The translations under genes and the position numbers were made by a program. Below, piece after piece: positions 1 to 4,678 of a stretch of DNA of 6,570 nt. The notes below the pieces were generated by a model. The model searched no databases, had not been told where the DNA came from, and saw only the letters and a program-made list of their open reading frames with translations. Every line of letters starts with the position of its first letter. Position 1 is the first letter of the stretch. This stretch comes from Mycobacterium sp. (GTDB lineage: Bacteria; Actinomycetota; Actinomycetes; Mycobacteriales; Mycobacteriaceae): positions 1 to 6,570 of the forward strand of contig VERS01000130.1 in the NCBI GenBank assembly GCA_018882545.1, written 5' to 3'.

Positions 1-1
1 G

Positions 2-70
2 CTGTGGGAACGCACCGCCCCGACCGACACCGTTCTACAGGCGCAGACGGCCCAGTTGGCGGCAGCCTGA
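2..70 (+). CDS. C-terminal end of an unidentified protein (5' partial)
   Basis: An open frame enters from the left edge at base 2 and runs 22 codons to a TGA at 68-70. The visible tail begins Leu-Trp-Glu-Arg-Thr-Ala-Pro and ends in Gln-Leu-Ala-Ala-Ala, a polar then alanine-rich sequence that would suit a C-terminal helix. The frame is accepted as coding because a hairpin lies directly on its stop codon and the next gene converges on it from the - strand, a normal gene-end arrangement. Too little is visible to name a family. It could also be a chance open frame, since 22 codons is short in DNA this GC-rich. Confidence 0.4.
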   Translation: MWERTAPTDTVLQAQTAQLAAA

Positions 71-83
71 AAAGACTGCCGCC
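58..83. terminator. Hairpin between convergent gene ends, possible bidirectional terminator
   Basis: GGCGGCAG at 58-65 and CTGCCGCC at 76-83 form a perfect 8-bp stem around a 10-base loop. It spans the stop of the leftmost gene (68-70) and lies 5 bases from the stop of the VWA gene (89-91), so it is placed to end transcription from both sides. Neither strand has a T-run after the stem. This would be a tail-less hairpin of the kind proposed for mycobacteria, and termination is inferred only. Confidence 0.4.
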
Positions 84-88
84 CCAGG

Positions 89-730
89 CTATTCGCCCAT
101 TGCCTTGCGGCGGTCGTCCTCGCTGAAGCCGTCGTCGGCATGACCTGACATCATGCGCTTGCGGTTGATCACTTTCTCGGTCGAGGCGAACGCCGCACGC
201 TGTGCGAGGTAGTCGCGCTTGTCGAAGTTCATCGCGTACCTGGAGTCCATGCCCATCCGGGACGCGACCTCGACGGCGTCGATGTCGGCGCCGAGGAAGA
301 TGAACTCCCAGTCGTAGACCTCACGCTGCTGGGTGATCAGCGCCTTGACGGCCTCCCACGTCCAGGTCTGGCTGGCGTTCTCCATGCCGTCGGTCATCAT
401 GAGGCAGATCACCTGTCCGGGCCGCTCGTGCTCCGGCAGCGCCGAAAGTTGTTCACCCACCTCGGTGATGAACCGTCCGGCCGCGTCGAGCAGTGCGGTC
501 CGGCCGCGCGGCTCGAGCACGAACTCCGGCACCGCACCGATGTCGGTGGGCGAATAGACCACCTCATAGGCGTGGTCGAACTGGGCCAGGGTCACCTGGC
601 ACTGTCCGGGAGTGGCGCGCTGGCCGTTGATGAGTTCGCGGAAGCCGTCCTCGGTGGATTGGATCGAGGTCGCCATCGAACCGGAGCGGTCCAGGAGGGC
701 AGCGATCAGGGTTTTGCTGGAGTCGGTCAA
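89..730 (-). CDS. VWA (von Willebrand factor A) domain protein
   Basis: A 213-residue protein that is almost entirely one VWA domain, a metal-dependent binding fold. The metal-ion adhesion site is complete: Asp14-x-Ser16-x-Ser18 (LLDRSGSM) at the end of the first strand, Thr78 in GRTALLDA, and Asp114 in MMTDGMEN. The segment WEFIFLGADID fits a later beta strand. The C-terminal tail from about residue 180 is charged and may lie outside the fold. No signal peptide or membrane segment is seen, so a cytoplasmic protein is likely. I chose the TTG at 730-728 because GAAAGGTG lies four bases upstream; the frame extends to a TTG at 793, which lacks a ribosome site. It converges with the gene to its left and diverges from the P450. 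Single-domain bacterial VWA proteins of this type mostly have unknown partners, so no specific process can be assigned. Confidence 0.85.
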   Translation of the reverse strand: MTDSSKTLIAALLDRSGSMATSIQSTEDGFRELINGQRATPGQCQVTLAQFDHAYEVVYSPTDIGAVPEFVLEPRGRTALLDAAGRFITEVGEQLSALPEHERPGQVICLMMTDGMENASQTWTWEAVKALITQQREVYDWEFIFLGADIDAVEVASRMGMDSRYAMNFDKRDYLAQRAAFASTEKVINRKRMMSGHADDGFSEDDRRKAMGE

Positions 731-734
731 GTAA

Positions 735-742
735 CACCTTTC
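735..742 (-). promoter_or_regulatory. Ribosome binding site that fixes the TTG start of the VWA gene
   Basis: Read on the - strand, GAAAGGTG is followed by TTAC and then the TTG start at 730. This is the only good Shine-Dalgarno match near the beginning of the frame and supports the 213-residue form. Confidence 0.6.
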
Positions 743-829
743 AATGGGTAGGCGAGAGCGCCTCGATCCACGATCCAGAAACCCCGCCAACAACGAGCGG
801 CCGCCGAAAACAACCTCATCAGACTCCTA

Positions 830-835
830 ATCATA
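830..835 (-). promoter_or_regulatory. Possible -10 box for the VWA gene
   Basis: TATGAT on the - strand is a near-consensus -10 hexamer in otherwise GC-rich DNA. It would start transcription near 823 and give a leader of roughly 90 bases before the TTG. No convincing -35 hexamer is seen at the expected spacing, so this is tentative. Confidence 0.3.
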
Positions 836-904
836 GCGCGTTAAGTGGTGTTATGCCGTCGTCGGGGGGTGGCCGCGCACACCGGGCCAGGGCACTGTGA
901 CACC

Positions 905-924
905 GGCGCCGCGCGCCCGGCGCC
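905..924. repeat. GC-rich inverted repeat (7-bp arms)
   Basis: GGCGCCG at 905-911 and CGGCGCC at 918-924 are exact reverse complements separated by six bases. Each arm also contains the self-complementary GGCGCC. It lies about 130 bases before the P450 start. It could be a regulator site or a chance product of GC-rich sequence. Confidence 0.35.
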
Positions 925-966
925 GACACAGGCGTCCCAGAATCATCGGCCTACTTTTTGGTAGCT

Positions 967-995
967 GGAGGTCGACGTCGTCGGCGCCGACCTCC
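967..995. repeat. Inverted repeat upstream of the P450, candidate operator
   Basis: GGAGGTCG at 967-974 and CGACCTCC at 988-995 are perfect 8-bp arms with a 13-base centre. The right half also contains a perfect 10-bp palindrome, TCGGCGCCGA, at 981-990. The element ends 58 bases before the predicted P450 transcription start, a reasonable place for a dimeric regulator. No regulator gene is present in the window. Confidence 0.4.
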
Positions 996-1041
996 GCGGC
1001 GGTCAGCGGGTCCAGGGAGATGTTGGAACGGAGTGTGTTTG

Positions 1042-1047
1042 TAGGGT
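1042..1047 (+). promoter_or_regulatory. -10 box for a leaderless P450 transcript
   Basis: TAGGGT matches the actinobacterial TANNNT -10 pattern. Exactly six bases separate it from the ATG at 1054, so transcription starting about seven bases after the hexamer would begin at the start codon. No good -35 hexamer is seen at 16-18 bases, which is common at mycobacterial promoters. The GGGTGGGG stretch before the ATG could instead act as a poor ribosome site. Confidence 0.5.
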
Positions 1048-1053
1048 GGGGAC

Positions 1054-2394
1054 ATGGGGAGCATGCCGCCCGGACCGCCACTGCCGGCCAGCGTGCAGAC
1101 GGCTCTGATGCTGCGCTGGTGGTCGGCCTGCGCGTTCGCCTGTCAGCGCCGCTACGGCGATGTGTTCACCGTCCGGCCGGCCGGTTTCGGGCCCGGGGTG
1201 TACCTGGCCGATCCCGAGCACATCAAGACGGTGTTCGCCGGTGACCCGCGGGTCTACCACGCCGGTGAGGCCAACTCGGTGTTGGCCGGGATGCTCGGCC
1301 GCAGTTCGGTGCTGGTGCTCGACGAGGATCTGCACCGCGACCGTCGCCGGCTGATGCTGGCGCCGTTCCACCGCGACGCGGTGGCCCGCCAGAGCGGACT
1401 GATCGCCGCGATCGCCGCGGCCAACATCGACCGCTGGCCGGTGGGGCGGGAGTTCCCCGTGGCACCGAAGATGTCCGAGATCACCCTGGAGGTGATCCTG
1501 CGGACCGCCATCGGCGCCAGCGACCCCGACCGCCTTGCCGCCCTGCGTGCCCTGATGCCGCGGCTGCTGAGCCTGGGCTACGTCGACACCCTGGCCATCG
1601 CCCGCCCCCGGCTGCAGCGGCGCTGGCCGTGGCGCGGACTGGGCCGGCGCATCGCCGAGGCCGACGCGCTGCTCTACGCCGAGATCGCCGAGCGCCGCGC
1701 CGACCCGAATCTGGCCGAACGCACCGACGCCCTGGCCATGCTGGTGCGCGCCGCCGGCCAGCAGGATGGCGGGGACGGCCGGCAGATGACCGACGCCGAA
1801 CTGCGCGACCAGCTGATGACACTGCTGCTGGCCGGGCACGACACCACCGCCACCGCGCTGTCCTGGGCGTTGGAGCGGCTCACCCGTCATCCCGACGTGT
1901 TGGCCCGGGCGGTGGCCGCCGCCGACGCCGGCGACGACGAGTACCTCGACGCCGTCGCCCGCGAGACGCTGCGGATCCGCCCGGTGGTCTTCGACGTCGG
2001 CCGGGTTCTCAAGCAACCGGTGGAGATCGCCGGCTACCGGCTGCCGGCCGGCGTCACGGTGATCCCGGCGATCGGCCTGGTGCACGCCAGCGCAGCGGTC
2101 TACCGGAACCCCGAGGCGTTCCGGCCGGAACGAATGCTGGGCCACAGCCAGACCCCCACCACCTGGCTGCCCTTCGGCGGCGGCAACCGGCGCTGCCTGG
2201 GCGCCAACCTGGCGCTGGCCGAAATGCGGATCGTCCTGGGCGAAGTGCTGCGCCGGGTGGAGTTGGAGACCGCCACCGGCCGCGGTGAGCGGCCGCGGGT
2301 CAGCGGGGTCATCCAGCAACCGCACCGCGGCGCCCGCATCCGGGTGCGGGCTTTACGTCCGGCCCACTCCCGCAGCGTCGCCGCGACGAGCTAG
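1054..2394 (+). CDS. Cytochrome P450, CYP135-like
   Basis: A complete 446-residue P450, a haem-thiolate monooxygenase that would insert one oxygen atom into a lipophilic substrate using electrons from a ferredoxin and reductase; neither partner is encoded here. Signatures in order: proline-rich PPGPPLP start (5-11), C-helix His94-x3-Arg98, I-helix oxygen-activation motif AGHDTT (260-265), K-helix Glu304-x2-Arg307, FRPER (356-360), and haem loop FGGGNRRCLG with the ligand Cys381. The segments DPEHIKTVFAGDPR, HAGEANSVL, DAELRDQLMTLLLAGHDTTA and TWLPFGGG closely resemble, from memory, Mycobacterium tuberculosis CYP135A1, so this is assigned to the CYP135 group or a near relative; the substrate of that group is not known to me. 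No signal peptide or N-terminal anchor is evident, so it is probably soluble. The ATG at 1054 is preferred over the ATG at 1063 because of the -10 spacing. Its TAG stop overlaps the converging MFS stop. Confidence 0.95.
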   Translation: MGSMPPGPPLPASVQTALMLRWWSACAFACQRRYGDVFTVRPAGFGPGVYLADPEHIKTVFAGDPRVYHAGEANSVLAGMLGRSSVLVLDEDLHRDRRRLMLAPFHRDAVARQSGLIAAIAAANIDRWPVGREFPVAPKMSEITLEVILRTAIGASDPDRLAALRALMPRLLSLGYVDTLAIARPRLQRRWPWRGLGRRIAEADALLYAEIAERRADPNLAERTDALAMLVRAAGQQDGGDGRQMTDAELRDQLMTLLLAGHDTTATALSWALERLTRHPDVLARAVAAADAGDDEYLDAVARETLRIRPVVFDVGRVLKQPVEIAGYRLPAGVTVIPAIGLVHASAAVYRNPEAFRPERMLGHSQTPTTWLPFGGGNRRCLGANLALAEMRIVLGEVLRRVELETATGRGERPRVSGVIQQPHRGARIRVRALRPAHSRSVAATS

Positions 2395-3590
2395 CCGGCC
2401 GGTTGGTGTGCCCGAGCCGCGCGGTCGGCGGCGTTGGCCGGCGGCAGGATGAGCGGAACGGCGATCAGCCCGATGATGCCGAACACCCAGCCGCCCAGCG
2501 TGGTGTCCTCGCCGCCGAGTAGCGGGCCGGCCAGCGTCGGGCCCAGCGCCAGGCCCACCGACGACAGACCCAGGGTGAACGCCACCAGCCGGCCGGAGTT
2601 GCGATCCAGGTCGGCCGCCACGGACATGGCCAGCGGCAGGATCACCCAGTAGCCCAGGTTCACCACCAGGTTGCCGACGATGTAGGCGGCCGGTTGGCGC
2701 ACCAGCGCGACCAGCATCAGGCCGACCGCGCACAGCAGCAGCCCGGCAGCACCGAGCACGCCGCGGCCGACCCAGCGGCCCAGCAGCCACGGCGCCATGG
2801 TTCCCAGCAGGCCGACCAGCTGGGACAGGCCCAGGAAGCTGGCGGTCGTCTGCGCGGACAGCCCCGACCCGGTGCCCAGTTCCTCGGCGAAGGTCCACAG
2901 CCCCGCCACCGACAGCTGCGACAGCGCCGCCGACAGCCCCAGCAGGAGCGGCAGCGCACTGAACAGCTTCAGTTCGGCGGCCGGCTGCCGCCCCTCGGCC
3001 CGCGAACCGGACTCCTGCTCCCGCTGCGCGGCCAGCGCCCGGGTATCGGGCAGCTTCCACCAGATCAGCACCAGGCACAGCATCTGGACGGCGACCATGG
3101 CGGCATACGGCAGCACGATCGGATACATCTGGCGCAGAACGGGATTGGTGCTCATCATGATGAAGACGAACACCATGTACCAGGTGCTCAGCAGGCCGAA
3201 CGCCCGTTCGCTGTTGTTGGCATAGGACAGCGCGGCGTTGCCGGCCACGAACGCCAGCCCGCATCCCAAACCCAGGGCCACCATCCCGGCGAACAGTGAC
3301 CAGAACCCGTTGTCGCTGACCTCGCTGATGTAGAGCAGCGCTGCCGAGGAGATGACGATGCCGACGGTGGCGACGGCTTTGAGGCTGCGGTGAGCGATGG
3401 AGTGCGCCAGGGCGAACTCCACCACGGCCATGGTCCCCAGGGCGGCGGTGACCAGCAGGCCGGCCTGGGTGTTGCTCAACCCGAAGCCCATGTGGAACGA
3501 CGTCGCGTACAGCGGGCTGAGCAGATCGGCCATCACCCCGGCGACGCCGGCGGCGATCCCGCCCACCAGAAGGCCTTTCGGCTCCCTCAT
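2391..3590 (-). CDS. MFS transporter, 12 predicted membrane helices
   Basis: A 399-residue major facilitator superfamily permease. Twelve hydrophobic segments can be drawn at about residues 7-29, 42-62, 70-88, 98-122, 133-147, 157-178, 209-232, 246-268, 276-297, 300-327, 335-357 and 365-384. The charged loop at 179-207 sits between the two six-helix halves, as in MFS proteins. The usual motif A loops between helices 2 and 3 and between 8 and 9 are degenerate (AHSIAHRSLK and GRWVGRG), so the exact family and substrate cannot be read. The start at ATG 3590 is chosen because GGAGGAG stands eight bases upstream; the frame is open further back to a GTG at 3620 that would swallow that ribosome site. 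It lies 98 bases downstream of the GDPD-like gene on the same strand, so co-transcription is possible, although a separate promoter may exist. Efflux or uptake of a small molecule is inferred only. Confidence 0.9.
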   Translation of the reverse strand: MREPKGLLVGGIAAGVAGVMADLLSPLYATSFHMGFGLSNTQAGLLVTAALGTMAVVEFALAHSIAHRSLKAVATVGIVISSAALLYISEVSDNGFWSLFAGMVALGLGCGLAFVAGNAALSYANNSERAFGLLSTWYMVFVFIMMSTNPVLRQMYPIVLPYAAMVAVQMLCLVLIWWKLPDTRALAAQREQESGSRAEGRQPAAELKLFSALPLLLGLSAALSQLSVAGLWTFAEELGTGSGLSAQTTASFLGLSQLVGLLGTMAPWLLGRWVGRGVLGAAGLLLCAVGLMLVALVRQPAAYIVGNLVVNLGYWVILPLAMSVAADLDRNSGRLVAFTLGLSSVGLALGPTLAGPLLGGEDTTLGGWVFGIIGLIAVPLILPPANAADRAARAHQPAG

Positions 3591-3598
3591 CGGTGACT

Positions 3599-3605
3599 CT
3601 CCTCC
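3599..3605 (-). promoter_or_regulatory. Strong ribosome binding site for the MFS gene
   Basis: GGAGGAG on the - strand, eight bases before the ATG at 3590. It decides between this start and a possible GTG ten codons upstream. Confidence 0.7.
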
Positions 3606-3644
3606 CGCATCGCTGCCCACCGCTCACCGCTCTCTGGCCCACCG

Positions 3645-3650
3645 ACGCTA
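3645..3650 (-). promoter_or_regulatory. Possible -10 box for the MFS gene
   Basis: TAGCGT on the - strand fits TANNNT and would start transcription near 3638, about 48 bases before the ATG. The expected -35 position (3668-3673) overlaps the inverted repeat at 3670-3684. If real, the MFS gene can be transcribed without the GDPD-like gene upstream. Confidence 0.3.
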
Positions 3651-3669
3651 GCCCACCGTGGCGGATGAT

Positions 3670-3684
3670 TTCCGAGTGTCGGAA
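3670..3684. repeat. 15-bp perfect inverted repeat between the GDPD-like and MFS genes
   Basis: TTCCGA-GTG-TCGGAA has perfect 6-bp arms around three bases. It lies four bases after the GDPD-like stop and 80 bases before the MFS start, overlapping the likely -35 position of the MFS promoter. It could be an operator or a small hairpin at the end of the GDPD-like transcript; no T-run follows, which slightly favours an operator. Confidence 0.4.
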
Positions 3685-3688
3685 CGAA

Positions 3689-4594
3689 TCACCCGGCGGG
3701 CCACTGGCGGGCCGCACGGGGGGAGTCGACGAGCACGGCGTCCATTCCCAGTTTGGCGGCCCACCGGTAGTCCTCCGCGGTGTTGACGGCGAAACCGATG
3801 ACGCGGCTGCCGGGTTGGGAGGTAAAGCATCCCACCGACTCCGGGTCCCACAGGTCGGCGGTCACATCGCTGACACCCGTTCCCAGGGTGAACTCTTCGG
3901 TGACGGTGAGATCGCGGTGCAACTCGAAGCCCGCCCACCCGCCGGGGCCCGGCGGCGGATCGCAGCGGTGGGCCAACGCCACCTCCAGCAGCCGTTGGCG
4001 GGTGCGGTCGCGGCTCTCCGCGACCGCCAAATCACCCTGCTGACGGGCCAACTCGGTGATCTCGGCGTCGGTGGAGTAGATGGTCGCGCGGGCGGTGGCC
4101 CCGGTTCTGCGCAGAGTTTCGGCTACCGCGACGACAACCGGCCCGGCGGGTTTCTGTTTGAGATCCAGGAACAGCGGGATATCCGGCCGGAGTGCGGCGA
4201 TGGCCTGGTCCAGGGTGGGAATCGGGGTGGCCTGGGTGCGATACGGATATCCGCCGCCGGCGGAAAAGGTCCAACCGGCGTTGAGGCCGGTGAGTTCGGC
4301 CGCCGTCTTGGTGTTGACCGCGCCGGTCCCGTTGGTCAGGGCAGCGAGGTCGGCCGGTCGGTACAGCACCGCAATCCCGTCGGCACTGGCTTGGACGGTC
4401 AGCCAGACGGCATCGGCCCCGGCGTCAACCGCGTTGGTGATCGCCAGGACAGTGTTCTCCGGGGAATCACCGGTGCCGCCGCGGTGGGCGATGATCATCG
4501 GACCGGCCGGGGCCGGTGCGGCGCCGGCCCCCACCGGAAGGAGCGCCGCAGTGCCGAGGACGATCGCCGCACCCAGGGTTGTGATCCTCGCCAT
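3689..4594 (-). CDS. Secreted GDPD-like protein with a degenerate active site
   Basis: A 301-residue protein with the glycerophosphodiester phosphodiesterase (GDPD/GlpQ) barrel layout. Residues 1-25 are a typical Sec signal peptide: a short basic start, hydrophobic core 7-22, and Ala-x-Ala at 23-25. Family landmarks are AHRGG (His37, Arg38), SPENT (Glu46), a GADAV strand (59-63), LFLDLK (141-146), and the C-terminal GFAVNTAEDYRWAAKLGMDAVLVDSP block. Active GDPDs typically read Glu-x-Asp after the GAD strand and then His-Asp after the following DG-V-V strand; here these positions are Trp64, Thr66, and Tyr78-Arg79. The later metal Glu appears as Asp144, while Lys146 remains. Ordinary GDPD metal catalysis is therefore unlikely, and a binding or altered role is more plausible. 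From memory, mycobacterial GlpQ-like proteins such as Rv2277c share this pattern. ATG 4594 has GAGGGG seven bases upstream. The gene is divergent from the LDI-like gene. Confidence 0.85.
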   Translation of the reverse strand: MARITTLGAAIVLGTAALLPVGAGAAPAPAGPMIIAHRGGTGDSPENTVLAITNAVDAGADAVWLTVQASADGIAVLYRPADLAALTNGTGAVNTKTAAELTGLNAGWTFSAGGGYPYRTQATPIPTLDQAIAALRPDIPLFLDLKQKPAGPVVVAVAETLRRTGATARATIYSTDAEITELARQQGDLAVAESRDRTRQRLLEVALAHRCDPPPGPGGWAGFELHRDLTVTEEFTLGTGVSDVTADLWDPESVGCFTSQPGSRVIGFAVNTAEDYRWAAKLGMDAVLVDSPRAARQWPAG

Positions 4595-4650
4595 CGAGTT
4601 GCCCCTCTCTGCTTCCTGACCGAAATCGTTCGCTCATTTTCACGCCGGTG

Positions 4651-4677
4651 GGACCGCCGCGCTGGATAGCCTGGTCC
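4651..4677. repeat. Inverted repeat bracketing the LDI-like gene's -10 box
   Basis: GGACC at 4651-4655 and GGTCC at 4673-4677 are 5-bp arms separated by 17 bases. The right arm directly follows the -10 hexamer, so a bound protein would block the promoter. The arms are short and chance is a real possibility. Confidence 0.25.
4667..4672 (+). promoter_or_regulatory. -10 box for a leaderless LDI-like transcript
   Basis: TAGCCT matches TANNNT and is followed by exactly six bases before the GTG at 4679, the same geometry as at the P450. No Shine-Dalgarno sequence precedes this GTG, so a leaderless mRNA explains the start well. No clear -35 box is seen. Confidence 0.55.
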
Positions 4678-4678
4678 G

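Larger units (their letters stand above)
731..1053. other. Divergent intergenic region between the VWA gene and the P450
   Basis: These 323 bases hold the upstream sequence of both flanking genes: a ribosome site and possible -10 box for the VWA gene on the left, two inverted repeats (905-924 and 967-995) in the centre and right, and a -10 box for the P450 at 1042-1047. A short AT-rich patch with a T5 run lies around 951-963. Open frames crossing it have no ribosome site and do not look like independent genes. A short - strand peptide match at 989-1018 is discussed in the findings. Confidence 0.6.

Noticed and set aside
731..793. Extended N-terminus for the VWA protein starting at TTG 793
   Set aside because: There is no ribosome site before 793, and the added 21 residues precede the first strand of the VWA fold. 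GAAAGGTG supports the TTG at 730.
951..963. CTAC-T5G-GTAG mini hairpin with a T-run in the P450 upstream region
   Set aside because: The stem is only four base pairs and the T-run is in the loop, so it is not a terminator. It is probably just an AT-rich patch.
1003..2325. 440-codon open frame antisense to the P450
   Set aside because: It is the complement of a clear P450 with intact motifs. Its composition (runs of Gly, Gln, His, Pro, Arg) is typical of a high-GC shadow frame.
2353..3717. 454-codon - strand frame overlapping the MFS gene
   Set aside because: Same strand but a different frame from the MFS permease. It is Arg/Gly-rich without hydrophobic segments, whereas the 2391-3590 frame gives twelve helices and a good ribosome site.
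4621..4632. CGAA-ATCG-TTCG inverted repeat in the GDPD/LDI intergenic region
   Set aside because: Four-base arms are too short to separate from chance.
3593..4669. 358-codon + strand frame opposite the GDPD-like gene
   Set aside because: Low-complexity Gly/Arg-rich translation with no domain. The - strand frame has a signal peptide and GDPD landmarks.
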